A stretch of 64,000 nucleotides of DNA, taken from an uncultured Oscillospiraceae bacterium (GTDB taxonomy: Bacteria > Bacillota > Clostridia > Oscillospirales > Acutalibacteraceae). A program made the translations under genes and the position numbers. Location of the stretch: assembly GCA_900539165.1 (NCBI GenBank), contig UQAZ01000006.1:1-64000 (forward strand). Direction: 5' to 3'. This document shows positions 29,925 through 38,081 of the stretch, one piece after another; positions within the stretch are counted from its first letter, which is position 1; each line of letters begins with the position of its first letter. Under the pieces are notes generated by a model that saw only the letters and a list, made by a program, of their open reading frames with translations, ran no database searches and was not told the origin of the DNA.

Positions 29925-29953
29925 TAGATTAATACAAAGAAATATATTATAAT
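29925..29953 (+). promoter_or_regulatory. Probable promoter for galT
   Basis: A perfect TATAAT (29948-29953) has TAGATT (29925-29930) 17 bases upstream. The leader to the ATG at 29993 is about 33 nt and contains AGGAG. Confidence 0.55.
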
Positions 29954-29992
29954 ACATTAAAAATATATGCAAAGCTTAGGAGTAATATCAAA

Positions 29993-31480
29993 ATGAATGT
30001 AAATTCGGCAATCAAATCATTAGTTCATTACGCCCAAAAGAACAATATGATAGAAAAGGACGATGAAATCTGGGCAATCAACAGTCTTTGTGATGCGCTG
30101 AAAATCGACAGCTTTGACGACTGCGAGGCAGAGGATAAGCCTTTGGAGGAAATACTCGGCAGTTTACTTGATTATGCGACAGAAAACGGACTGTGCGAAA
30201 ACAGCGTTGTTTACAGAGATTTATTTGACACAAGACTTATGGGACTTCTCACCCCGAGACCGAGCAAGGTAAGAGCAGACTTTAACGCTCTTTATGAAAA
30301 GTCGCCCGAGTTTGCAACCGATTACTATTACAAGCTCAGCTGCGACAGCGACTACATTCGCAGATACAGAATAAAGAACGATGTAAAATGGATTACAAAA
30401 ACAGAATACGGCGACATCGACATCACAATCAATCTTTCCAAGCCTGAAAAAGACCCTAAGGCAATCGCAGCAGCGCTCAAAATGAAAGCGGCTTCATATC
30501 CAAAGTGTCTGCTTTGCAAAGAGAACGAGGGCTATGCAGGCAGAGTAAATCACCCTGCAAGAGAAAATCACAGAATAATTCCTATGACTCTCGGCGGCGA
30601 AGCATTCTTTATGCAATACTCACCGTATGTTTACTACAACGAACACTGTATAGTATTCAACGCAGAGCATACGCCTATGAAAATAGACAAAAGCGCATTT
30701 GAAAAGCTTCTTGATTTCACCGAAAGATTTCCGCATTATTTCATCGGTTCAAACGCCGACCTTCCTATCGTGGGCGGTTCAATCCTTACACACGAGCATT
30801 TTCAGGGCGGAAGATACGAGTTTGCAATGGCTAAGGCACCGATTGAGGCAGAGCTTAAATTCAACGGCTTTGATGATGTTGAGGCAGGTATAGTAAAATG
30901 GCCGATGAGCGTTATCAGAATTGCAAGCGAGGACAAGGCAAGACTTGTTGAACTTAGCAACAAAATCCTTACCGCTTGGAGGGGCTACACCGACGAGGAG
31001 CAGTTCATCTATGCCGAAACAGACGGTGAGCCGCACAACACAATCACTCCTATCGCAAGAATGAGAAACGGCAAATTCGAGATGGATTTAGTTCTCAGAA
31101 ACAACATTACAACCGACGAATGCCCACTCGGATTTTATCATCCTCACCCCGAATACCACCACATCAAAAAGGAAAACATCGGATTAATCGAGGTTATGGG
31201 ACTTGCTGTTCTTCCGAGCAGATTAAAAACCGAAATGGCTGACCTTGCAAGTGCAATGCTCAACGGCGTCGACATCAGAGCCGACGAAAGACTTGCACCG
31301 CATTACGAGTGGTCGGAAATGATTAAAAACAAGTACGATATTAACGAAAAGAATATTGATGACATAATCAAGGAGGAAATCGGAATTGTATTCACCTCCA
31401 TTCTTGAGCAATGCGGAGTTTATTCCAGAGACGAGCATGGCAGACAAGGCTTCATCAAATTTGCAGAAAGCGTTAAATAA
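29993..31480 (+). CDS. galT: UDP-glucose--hexose-1-phosphate uridylyltransferase (Gram-positive type)
   Basis: A 495-residue GalT of the long Firmicutes class. It transfers UMP between UDP-glucose and galactose-1-phosphate in the Leloir pathway. Markers are CLLCKENEGYAGRVNHPARENH, given here as CLLCKENEGY plus NHPAREN, then HEHFQGGRYEF and the active-site HPH in GFYHPHPEYHH near residue 382. There is no galK or galE next to it. It may act on galactose or on galacto-/lacto-N-biose breakdown. The downstream PHP gene starts 3 bases after its stop. Confidence 0.96.
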   Translation: MNVNSAIKSLVHYAQKNNMIEKDDEIWAINSLCDALKIDSFDDCEAEDKPLEEILGSLLDYATENGLCENSVVYRDLFDTRLMGLLTPRPSKVRADFNALYEKSPEFATDYYYKLSCDSDYIRRYRIKNDVKWITKTEYGDIDITINLSKPEKDPKAIAAALKMKAASYPKCLLCKENEGYAGRVNHPARENHRIIPMTLGGEAFFMQYSPYVYYNEHCIVFNAEHTPMKIDKSAFEKLLDFTERFPHYFIGSNADLPIVGGSILTHEHFQGGRYEFAMAKAPIEAELKFNGFDDVEAGIVKWPMSVIRIASEDKARLVELSNKILTAWRGYTDEEQFIYAETDGEPHNTITPIARMRNGKFEMDLVLRNNITTDECPLGFYHPHPEYHHIKKENIGLIEVMGLAVLPSRLKTEMADLASAMLNGVDIRADERLAPHYEWSEMIKNKYDINEKNIDDIIKEEIGIVFTSILEQCGVYSRDEHGRQGFIKFAESVK

Positions 31481-31482
31481 TA

Positions 31483-32247
31483 ATGTATAACTATCACAAC
31501 CATACATACAGATGCCATCACGCTAAGGGTGCGGACGAGGACTATGTATTAAGTGCCATAAAAAACGGATATGACACTATCGGATTTTCCGACCACGCAC
31601 CGTACATTTTCCCAAATGGACACAAAAGCGGCTTTCGTATGGATTGCAGCGAGGCGCAGGGCTATGCCGACAGCGTTCGTGCATTAAAAGATAAATACAA
31701 AAACGAAATTGACATCAAACTCGGCTTTGAAGTTGAATACTATCCCGAGCTGATAGAAAAGGAGCTTGAATTTCTGAAAAGCTTTGACTATGACTACCTC
31801 ATTCTCGGTCAGCATTTTACCGACAACGAATACGAAAGCTATGCTAAATATTCAGGGAATAAAACCGACTCGACAGCTGTGCTTGACAAATATATTTCAC
31901 AGGTGATTTTAGGTGCGAAAAGCGGAGAGTTGTATGTTGCACACCCTGATTTAATTAATTTCACGGGTGACAGGGATATTTACAAAAGCAAAATGCGATA
32001 TATGGCGTCGGAGTTAAAAAAGCTCGGCGTTGCATTAGAATTTAACTTTTTAGGTTTCACGGACAAAAGGAATTATCCGAACAAGGACTTTTGGGAAATC
32101 GTTGCAGAGCTTGGCAACGATACGGTAATCGGACTTGACGCACACAATCCTAACACTTATGATGACAAGAAAAATTTGCAGAGTGCAAAAGAATATCTGT
32201 CATCTCTCGGCATATCGGTATTGGAAAATATCGAATTAAAAAAATAA
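31483..32247 (+). CDS. PHP-domain phosphatase (histidinol-phosphatase HisK-like)
   Basis: A 254-residue PHP-fold metal-dependent phosphoesterase. The metal motifs NYHNHTYRCHHAKG (HxH) near the start, GFSDHAPY, the EVEYYPE segment, LGQHFT, VAHPDLINF and GLDAHNP complete the usual set. HisK-type histidinol-phosphatases look like this, but so do other PHP hydrolases. No histidine biosynthesis gene is nearby. It is co-transcribed with galT, so a sugar phosphate substrate is also possible. Confidence 0.82.
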   Translation: MYNYHNHTYRCHHAKGADEDYVLSAIKNGYDTIGFSDHAPYIFPNGHKSGFRMDCSEAQGYADSVRALKDKYKNEIDIKLGFEVEYYPELIEKELEFLKSFDYDYLILGQHFTDNEYESYAKYSGNKTDSTAVLDKYISQVILGAKSGELYVAHPDLINFTGDRDIYKSKMRYMASELKKLGVALEFNFLGFTDKRNYPNKDFWEIVAELGNDTVIGLDAHNPNTYDDKKNLQSAKEYLSSLGISVLENIELKK

Positions 32248-32263
32248 CACATAAACGCAAAAA

Positions 32264-32293
32264 CACCGCAGGACTGCTTTTAGCCTTGCGGTG
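32264..32293. terminator. Bidirectional terminator between convergent operons
   Basis: CACCGCA (32264-32270) pairs with TGCGGTG (32287-32293), and inner GG/CC extends the stem. Towards the minus strand it is followed by TTTTT. Towards plus it is followed by CTTCTTT. It ends both the galT operon and the helicase-loader operon. Confidence 0.8.
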
Positions 32294-32301
32294 CTTCTTT
32301 A

Positions 32302-33273
32302 TTACTTAATGTTTCGTATATCGTTTCCGATAAAATAGAATGGGATATATTCGCCCGTGAGCCTGCTTGTAATACGCTTATCGTACTTCTTTTCGAGACT
32401 TACCATAGAATAATTTGTTGAAATAACAGTCGGCTTGCCCGAAAGAATACGGCTGTTGACTATATTATACAGCGTAGCAATACTGTACTGATTATCAATC
32501 TCCGTTCCCAAATCGTCAAGCACAAGCAAGTCGCAGCCCATAACCTGAGCCTTTGTGTAAACCAAATCGTCTACCCTGCCAAACTGTTCGCTTTGCAAAT
32601 CGTCACAAATATTTTGGCTTGTGCCATAGCAAACATAATATCCCTTATTAATAACAACATTCATTATTGCAAGGCTCAAGTGCGTTTTTCCCAAACCTGC
32701 TCCTCCGAAGAAAAGCAAATTCTTACTGTTAAGAGAAAAATTCTGAGCGTACTTGCGACAAGTATCAAATATTTTTTCTGCTCTCTTTTTTGGAATAATT
32801 GCATTTTCCATAGGCTGTTCGCTGTAATATTCAAGCGAAAAATTATCAAAGGTACATCTGTCAAGCGGAGCAAGACGACAAATTTCGCTTCTCATTATAT
32901 CCTTCAAAAGCTGACGGTGACAGCTGCACATTCTGCCATTTATGTAGCCTCTGTCCTCACACGCATCACACACAAACTGAGGCTTCATAGCATTTTCGTC
33001 ATAGCCGTGCGCCTTGAGCAGTCTGCCTCTTTCCTCGATAAGTGCGTGGCTTTTCGCCCTGAGTTCGGCTATCTTTTCATCGGTATTTTCCTTATAAAAA
33101 AACAATTTTGAAATCTCCAAGCCCACCTGTGAAAGTCCTGCCTGAATTTCGTTAATTTCGGGAATTTCCATACGAATTTCGCTCGCTCTGTCGTCCGCAA
33201 GCATTACTGCCGAATCGTGACGCTTTTCTAAAATTCGCTTAGCCTTATTTCGTATTTCTGCCGAGTATGCCAT
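32302..33273 (-). CDS. DnaC/DnaI-type helicase loader ATPase
   Basis: A 323-residue AAA+ protein. The N-terminal part is helical and carries a cysteine/histidine cluster (CDACEDRGYINGRMCSCH, about residues 103-120), as in DnaI-type zinc domains. The Walker A motif is FFGGAGLGKTHLS near residue 192. Walker B is LLVLDDLGTE near 255, and the sensor region VISTNYS follows. It should load the replicative helicase onto DNA. It lies 11 bases behind the DnaD-domain gene, the usual clostridial pairing. Confidence 0.92.
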   Translation of the reverse strand: MAYSAEIRNKAKRILEKRHDSAVMLADDRASEIRMEIPEINEIQAGLSQVGLEISKLFFYKENTDEKIAELRAKSHALIEERGRLLKAHGYDENAMKPQFVCDACEDRGYINGRMCSCHRQLLKDIMRSEICRLAPLDRCTFDNFSLEYYSEQPMENAIIPKKRAEKIFDTCRKYAQNFSLNSKNLLFFGGAGLGKTHLSLAIMNVVINKGYYVCYGTSQNICDDLQSEQFGRVDDLVYTKAQVMGCDLLVLDDLGTEIDNQYSIATLYNIVNSRILSGKPTVISTNYSMVSLEKKYDKRITSRLTGEYIPFYFIGNDIRNIK

Positions 33274-33284
33274 AGCTCTGCTCC

Positions 33285-34331
33285 TTAAATGTCATAGTTA
33301 TCATTAATCATAGCACGACGATTAATGTCGTCAATATCATATGTTTCGTCAATGGTCGGCTTTGTTTTCTCTGCCGATTTCTCCTTATGTCGCTTGTCCT
33401 CTTCCGCAACAGCCTGAGGAGTAAATATGCCCTTTTTCTTCCAACTTTTCAGCACGCCGTCAACATATCTAAGTGTCGGCCTGTCGGTATTTTCTTTCAT
33501 TATATCGCAGGCAATGGTAATCATATCCATACCGAAGTCCTCACTCCAGCGTGAAATCATCTCTCTCTGCTTAATGGTGGGGTTGCGGTGGCGCAGTCCG
33601 CTGATTGAAATAATCTCTTTCCAAAGATTATCCGTTCTCTCTATATCGTGAAGTTTTTCCTCGGCGGCGTCCAGAGTAACGATGCCATCCTCGCTCCAAT
33701 TCCTTGCCATAGCAGCAATGTAAGCGGTGCCGATAACCTTTCCGCTCTCCTTTTCGTTCTTATAAAACTGCAAAATCATCAGCACAATATCGCACGGAAG
33801 CCCGTAATATGTAACCATATTAACTATAAGTTCCTGCTCCACATGGCTGAGCGATTTGCCCATTACCTCCTGAGCGTTGCGAAGAGTAAGAGTCAACTCC
33901 TCACTGTCACGGCACATTGATACAATCTCGCTTTGAGTATATGTGGGAACGCTCGGTCGCTCCGCCTTAGAAACAACAGCCTCAATTTTCTTTTCAATTT
34001 CAATAGCGGTTTCCGACTTTTTCTCGCTCTTTTCGTTGGATTCGCTGCTTTCGTTCTTTTGAGTCACGATGGAAACACGAGCCTCGCCGTCACAGGAGAG
34101 TATTCCCTCCTCGAGCCAAAACTCCAAAAAATCCACGGCGTCATTCTCGGTACAGCCCAACGATTTTGAAATGACCTTGCTGTCAGCCTGTCCGTTGTTT
34201 GCCAATATGATAAGCAACGCTTTTAATTGATATTCACTTGCAAGCTTCAAATAATCGGTTGCAATAATTCGGGGCAACGCAATCATTCCCTGCTCCCACG
34301 CCTTTCCCTGAGGTAAAAGCTGATACAGCAT
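33285..34331 (-). CDS. DnaD/DnaB-type primosome protein
   Basis: A 348-residue DnaD-domain protein. An N-terminal winged-helix region (about residues 20-90) is followed by a charged linker rich in Ser, Glu and Lys (about 95-130). Two DnaD C-terminal domains follow, at about 145-230 and 240-300, ending in the YVDGVLKSWKKKGI motif that is typical of DD2. These proteins open the way for helicase loading at origin and restart sites. It is co-transcribed with the DnaC-like gene. Confidence 0.9.
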   Translation of the reverse strand: MLYQLLPQGKAWEQGMIALPRIIATDYLKLASEYQLKALLIILANNGQADSKVISKSLGCTENDAVDFLEFWLEEGILSCDGEARVSIVTQKNESSESNEKSEKKSETAIEIEKKIEAVVSKAERPSVPTYTQSEIVSMCRDSEELTLTLRNAQEVMGKSLSHVEQELIVNMVTYYGLPCDIVLMILQFYKNEKESGKVIGTAYIAAMARNWSEDGIVTLDAAEEKLHDIERTDNLWKEIISISGLRHRNPTIKQREMISRWSEDFGMDMITIACDIMKENTDRPTLRYVDGVLKSWKKKGIFTPQAVAEEDKRHKEKSAEKTKPTIDETYDIDDINRRAMINDNYDI

Positions 34332-34376
34332 ATTCTCACTTCTTTTCTATAAATAATCTCACAAAATACACAATAT

Positions 34377-34405
34377 ATTGTAACAAATCACCGTTGCTTA
34401 TTCAA
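34377..34405 (-). promoter_or_regulatory. Promoter for the DnaD/DnaC operon
   Basis: Minus-strand TTGAAT (34400-34405) and TACAAT (34377-34382) are 17 bases apart, about 46 bases ahead of the DnaD start. Confidence 0.65.
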
Positions 34406-34410
34406 CTACT

Positions 34411-34437
34411 ATATAAAGGGTACCGCAACGGCACCCT
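34411..34437 (-). terminator. Terminator after the GDPD gene
   Basis: A 9-bp stem on the minus strand (AGGGTGCCG with CGGTACCCT, one G-T pair) has a TTG loop and is followed by TTTATAT. It lies 25 bases after the stop of the GDPD gene. Confidence 0.75.
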
Positions 34438-34461
34438 CTACAAGATACAAAATTCAATTTA

Positions 34462-35343
34462 TCAATATGTGATACAATTTGTTGTAATCATATCAACGCC
34501 GACATCAAGGAGCTTTTCCATTACCTCAAGTTCATCAACAGTCCAAGCACCGAGCTGAAGTCCTGCCTGTTGGCAATCCTTAATAATCTGTGCGTCGTTC
34601 TCCCAATTTTCGTCCTTATTTGCATTAAAATCAATACCGCAGTTTTCTATTGTCTTTGCAAGTTCAATATCCTCCGGCTTAATCTTCTGCACAAGATACA
34701 TCATATCATTATCGCAAAGCTTTCTGAGAGCCTCAAGGTCGCTGAACTGGAACGAAATGAACGTAACCTTAACATTAGGATAACGATTAATCATATCAAT
34801 GACCTCATCGTAATGCTCCTGATTGCTTTCGCCCTTAAACTCTATAACTGCGTCCATAGAGTATTTATCGCAGATTTCCATATACTCCTCAAGGGTGCAG
34901 ATTTTAAGCTCGGGATAATTGTCAATGTTATTACCGTTATCGGTCTTATGTTGCATAAGCTCGTCATAGGTGCATTTTTCGATATTCTTTGTAAGGTCCA
35001 TCATACGATAGGTAATCTTGTCGTGCTGAACAACCCATACACCGTCGGCTGTGCGGTAAATATCGCATTCATTTGCCTTAAAGCCTGCCTTGCCCGCTTC
35101 TTCAAACGCAGGTGCCGTGTTCTCGGGAGCAACGGCTCTGAAGCCTCTGTGTGCAACAAGATATGTGTTTTCGTCTGCAATAGAAGCAGAGGAAGCAACC
35201 TGATAATCAACAGGAGTGCAATACCATTTAAGTACGCCCAAGCCCGCACAAATTGTGGCAACAAACAAAAACGCTATGATACATAAAATGATGACAAGTA
35301 TTTTTTTCTTCTTTGACCACTTTTTCTTCTGTGTTTTTTCCAT
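34462..35343 (-). CDS. Membrane-anchored glycerophosphodiester phosphodiesterase
   Basis: A 293-residue protein with a basic N-terminus, one transmembrane helix (about residues 12-37) and an outside GDPD domain. Motifs are LVAHRGFRAVAPENTAPAF (catalytic His and Arg, then the Glu), NECDIYRTADGVWVVQHD with the metal-binding Glu/Asp and second catalytic His, and AVIEFKG. It cleaves glycerophosphodiesters, from lipids or teichoic acid, to glycerol-3-phosphate. The start MEKTQKKKW at 35343 is preferred: a frame extension to 35424 exists but lacks family similarity and overlaps the upstream gene. Confidence 0.9.
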   Translation of the reverse strand: MEKTQKKKWSKKKKILVIILCIIAFLFVATICAGLGVLKWYCTPVDYQVASSASIADENTYLVAHRGFRAVAPENTAPAFEEAGKAGFKANECDIYRTADGVWVVQHDKITYRMMDLTKNIEKCTYDELMQHKTDNGNNIDNYPELKICTLEEYMEICDKYSMDAVIEFKGESNQEHYDEVIDMINRYPNVKVTFISFQFSDLEALRKLCDNDMMYLVQKIKPEDIELAKTIENCGIDFNANKDENWENDAQIIKDCQQAGLQLGAWTVDELEVMEKLLDVGVDMITTNCITY

Positions 35344-35404
35344 TTGATTTTTCACCCTTTCTGCCAAAAGGCAATACACTTTACTAAGGCGAAAGCACGC
35401 CCGT

Positions 35405-36175
35405 TTAGGTGTTAAAATTCTCATTATCGGAGAATTTTATTCTTTGAGCCTCTGCTTGCTCAAAGGTGTTGTCAAGGCTCCATTTACCGTTTACGCCCAT
35501 TGCTCTCACACCTATTAAAAAGTGAAGCTTGGCAATGCCGAAATCGACGCTCTTATCCGAATACGGCTCGTCAACATAACCGCTGAGCCTGCCGTTTTCG
35601 TACCTGAAAATAACAGGTCGTCTGTTCACGGCTGAGGGGGCTTTTTCAACCATTCTCATACCGTTAGCATATGCGTCGGGAAGCCTTGAATCGCAAAACT
35701 CGAACATATTCTGATAGGTCTTGTTCTTTTTATGCGTTGCGTTATAAATCGTTTTTTCGACAAGAGAATACTTGGGCTTGACATACCCAACCGTGATAAC
35801 CGCATAAATACGCTTATCCGCAGGCAAATGAAGTGCCTCATATACTTTGTTTTCATTGTATGTGCCTGACACCCAGCATGTGCCAAGACCGTGATAAACG
35901 CATTGCAAAACAATACTCTCGCCGTAATAGCCGCAACTTTCTCTCGCCTTTTGGGTGTCGGGGCCTGCTATTACTATCATACTGAACTTCCCCGAAAATA
36001 TCTTAAAAAACGGTGTTGCGTCCTTAACGAATACAAAATCCAAATCCGCCTGAGCATTCACAGCGTCAACCATTTCGCCGATAATTTGCAATATTTCGTC
36101 GTTCAGAGGCTTTTTACTATAAGCTCTGCGTGAATGACGCTTTTCGATTGCTTCAACATACTGTGCGTTTGTCAT
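35405..36175 (-). CDS. Nitroreductase-family protein
   Basis: A 256-residue FMN-dependent nitroreductase-like protein. The start AIEKRHSRRAYSKKPL is the family signature. A fused or duplicated second half (KAPSAVNRRPVIFRYENGRL) resembles the TM nitroreductase group (putative TM domain/double-fold type). GIAKLHFLIGVRAMGVNGKW near the end is typical. The substrate is unknown. ATG at 36175 is better spaced from GGAG than the GTG at 36181. Confidence 0.85.
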   Translation of the reverse strand: MTNAQYVEAIEKRHSRRAYSKKPLNDEILQIIGEMVDAVNAQADLDFVFVKDATPFFKIFSGKFSMIVIAGPDTQKARESCGYYGESIVLQCVYHGLGTCWVSGTYNENKVYEALHLPADKRIYAVITVGYVKPKYSLVEKTIYNATHKKNKTYQNMFEFCDSRLPDAYANGMRMVEKAPSAVNRRPVIFRYENGRLSGYVDEPYSDKSVDFGIAKLHFLIGVRAMGVNGKWSLDNTFEQAEAQRIKFSDNENFNT

Positions 36176-36261
36176 CGTCACACTCCGTTACAACAAATTC
36201 TTTAGCCCCATTATAACTCAAATTGTTCAAAAAGTATAGTGTTTTTGTATATCAAATAGTA

Positions 36262-36290
36262 TTGACTTTACAATTATTAAAGATTATAAT
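36262..36290 (+). promoter_or_regulatory. Strong promoter for the small KKKA-tailed protein
   Basis: TTGACT (36262-36267) and a perfect TATAAT (36285-36290) have a 17-base spacer. Together with AAGGAGG ahead of the ATG at 36322, this predicts high expression of the small gene. Confidence 0.75.
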
Positions 36291-36321
36291 AAGGGAGAAA
36301 GATATTAAGGAGGTTCAGGTT

Positions 36322-36600
36322 ATGAACTTTAAGAAAATTGCTAAGATTATCGCAATTATCGTTGCTATTGTATCTCTTGCAGCGGCAGCATACATTGCAA
36401 TTAAGAAGCTCACCGATAAGAAAAAGCCGGAGTACTTCGATGATAACGAATTTTTTGAATGTGATAACAATATTGAAATCGTCGAGGTAAAGGACGAGCC
36501 GAAAGAAGAGAAGGCTGAAGAAGAGCCAAAGAAAAAGGCTGCTCCTAAAAAGAAGTCGGCACCTAAGAAAAAGGCTGAGGCAGAAGCCGAGGCTAAATAA
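36322..36600 (+). CDS. Small membrane protein with a Lys/Ala/Glu-rich tail
   Basis: A 92-residue protein without a recognised family. It starts at 36322 (MNFKKIAKIIAI), with AAGGAGG 8 bases before. One membrane helix covers about residues 7-26 (IIAIIVAIVSLAAAAYIAI). An acidic stretch with EFFECDNNIEIVEVKDE follows, then a tail built from repeats like KKKAAPKKKSAPKKKAEAEAE. The tail resembles histone H1-type or ribosomal nucleic-acid-binding tails. Strong promoter, strong ribosome site and a perfect terminator suggest an abundant single-gene transcript. Confidence 0.8.
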   Translation: MNFKKIAKIIAIIVAIVSLAAAAYIAIKKLTDKKKPEYFDDNEFFECDNNIEIVEVKDEPKEEKAEEEPKKKAAPKKKSAPKKKAEAEAEAK

Positions 36601-36610
36601 ATCACGCCAG

Positions 36611-36640
36611 AATAAGAGCAACGATGTTGCTCTTATTTTT
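36611..36640 (+). terminator. Terminator of the small membrane protein gene
   Basis: A perfect 12-bp stem (AATAAGAGCAAC with GTTGCTCTTATT), a GAT loop and a T-run. Confidence 0.9.
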
Positions 36641-36659
36641 GTCAAATCGGAGATAAAAA

Positions 36660-37502
36660 ATGTATAATAACGGATTAGTGCTTGAGGGCGGCGGTAACAG
36701 GTCGATTTACACAAGCGGCGTACTCGATGCGTTCATCGAAAAAGGTATCGAATTTGATTACGCAATAGGTGTTTCGGCAGGTAGCTGTAATGCCACCTCC
36801 TATATCGCAAAAAATTATCGCCGTCAACACGATATAATCATCAATTATTCTGACGACAAAAGATATATGAGCGCAGGAAATATGCTCAAGGGACACAGCT
36901 TTTTGAACACCGATTGGATTTTCGGCGAGCTTGCATATGATATTTTGCCGCTTAATCAGGATGAATTTGAAAACAGCAAAACGGTTTTATGTGCCGTTGC
37001 CACAAACGCTCAAACAGGAAAGGCAGAGTATTTTTACCCTAAAAGCATGCGTCAAAACTGCGACGAGCTTAAAGCAAGCTGCTCGATTCCCGGAGTGACA
37101 AAGGGAGTGCAAATAGGCAATTCCACATATTTTGACGGCGGCTTGGTTGACTCCATTCCGCTTGAAAAGGCTATGGCTGACGGGTGCAAAAAATGCGTCG
37201 TAATATTAACCCGCAACAAAGGCTTTATAAAGCAGCCGATTACGCCTAAGGCGCAAAAGATGTTTAAGAAATTTCCAAAAATCGGCGAGGTTTTAATTAA
37301 CAGACACATTATGTATAACCACCAGCTCGAATATGTGCAAAAAATGCAGGAGCAGGGACTTGCATATGTAATTCAGCCGACGGCGCCGTTAAATGTAAGC
37401 ACATTGGAAAAAGACACATCAAAACTCGAAGCGATTTATCAGCTCGGCTACAAGCAGGGACTCGATAATGCCGAAGAAGTCATAAAATTCATGTCAAGGT
37501 AG
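36660..37502 (+). CDS. Patatin-like phospholipase
   Basis: A 280-residue serine lipid hydrolase. The oxyanion glycine loop is LEGGGNRSIYTSGVLD near residues 8-23. The nucleophile elbow is GVSAGS (Ser at about 42), and the catalytic aspartate is in FDGGLVDSIP near 160. Length is usual for the bacterial YlbK/RssA-like group. No signal peptide, so cytoplasmic. The NifX-like gene begins 8 bases later. Confidence 0.92.
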   Translation: MYNNGLVLEGGGNRSIYTSGVLDAFIEKGIEFDYAIGVSAGSCNATSYIAKNYRRQHDIIINYSDDKRYMSAGNMLKGHSFLNTDWIFGELAYDILPLNQDEFENSKTVLCAVATNAQTGKAEYFYPKSMRQNCDELKASCSIPGVTKGVQIGNSTYFDGGLVDSIPLEKAMADGCKKCVVILTRNKGFIKQPITPKAQKMFKKFPKIGEVLINRHIMYNHQLEYVQKMQEQGLAYVIQPTAPLNVSTLEKDTSKLEAIYQLGYKQGLDNAEEVIKFMSR

Positions 37503-37510
37503 GTAGTATT

Positions 37511-37867
37511 ATGAAAATAGCAGTAACATACGATAACGGAAATATTTTTCAGCATTTCGGGAAAACACAGTATATGAAAATTTACGAAACCGACGAAAAC
37601 GGCGAAATTCAGCGTGTGCATCTCGAAAGTATGGGCAAGCATTCTCACCACGGAATCGCAGGATATATTAAAGAAATGGGCGTTGAAACGGTAATATGCG
37701 GCGGCATCGGACAAGGAGCAGTAGATTCACTCGAAGCGGCAGGCATTACAATTTATGCAGGAAACAGCGGTAACGCAGATATGGCTGTTATCAAATTCCT
37801 CAAGGGTGAAATGGAGCAAAACTCACACGCTAATTGCAATCACCACCACGAACATCATCACGAATAA
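37511..37867 (+). CDS. Dinitrogenase iron-molybdenum cofactor (NifX/NifB-type) domain protein with His-rich tail
   Basis: A 118-residue small protein of the NifX/NifB-C family (MKIAVTYDNGNIFQHFGKTQ at the start, ETVICGGIGQGAVDSLEAAGI in the middle, shown here as two halves of one fold). In non-nitrogen-fixing anaerobes these bind metal or iron-sulfur clusters with unknown roles. The C-terminus ends HHHEHHHE, a likely metal-binding tail. It is in an operon with the patatin-like gene and is followed by a terminator. No nitrogenase gene is nearby. Confidence 0.88.
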   Translation: MKIAVTYDNGNIFQHFGKTQYMKIYETDENGEIQRVHLESMGKHSHHGIAGYIKEMGVETVICGGIGQGAVDSLEAAGITIYAGNSGNADMAVIKFLKGEMEQNSHANCNHHHEHHHE

Positions 37868-37874
37868 ACCGACC

Positions 37875-37914
37875 AAAGGCGAAGTAGGCACAAATGCAGA
37901 CTTCGCCTTTTAGA
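37875..37914 (+). terminator. Terminator after the NifX-like gene
   Basis: An 11-bp stem (AAAGGCGAAGT 37875-37885, ACTTCGCCTTT 37900-37910) is followed by TTA. The U-tract is short. Confidence 0.7.
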
Positions 37915-37975
37915 TTAATAAAGCGTTCTGTGTTCAGGGCAATACTCAGCCGTTTTGAAAAAATTATATACCCTC

Positions 37976-38004
37976 TTGATTTTTTTCTCTTCATATATTA
38001 TAAT
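37976..38004 (+). promoter_or_regulatory. Promoter for queT
   Basis: TTGATT (37976-37981) and a perfect TATAAT (37999-38004) are 17 bases apart. Predicted transcription starts near 38011, exactly where the riboswitch-like hairpin begins. Confidence 0.75.
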
Positions 38005-38010
38005 CTCTCT

Positions 38011-38076
38011 GTCAGTTCGCAAAATCCTGACCAGTCACACTCCCGTGGCTTCTAAAAACAAAACTAAGGAGAAAAT
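38011..38076 (+). promoter_or_regulatory. preQ1-type riboswitch ahead of queT
   Basis: The leader starts with a 5-bp hairpin (GTCAG 38011-38015, CTGAC 38027-38031) whose loop opens TTCGCA, as in class I preQ1 riboswitches. An A-rich tail AAAAACAAAACTAAGGAG (38054-38071) ends in the ribosome binding site, like the class I tail that forms a pseudoknot and hides the Shine-Dalgarno. A second small hairpin (CAC/GTG near 38036-38048) sits between them, which a minimal class I element lacks. It could be a class I variant or class III. Expected effect: translation of queT off when preQ1 is plentiful. Confidence 0.65.
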
Positions 38077-38081
38077 TAAAA

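Noticed and set aside
36277..36714. Long minus-strand frames opposite the KKKA-tailed protein
   Set aside because: Low-complexity antisense of the Lys/Ala/Glu repeat; the plus strand has promoter, ribosome site and terminator.
37511..37867. NifX-like protein as a sign of nitrogen fixation
   Set aside because: No nif genes nearby, and stand-alone members of this family are widespread in non-fixing anaerobes.
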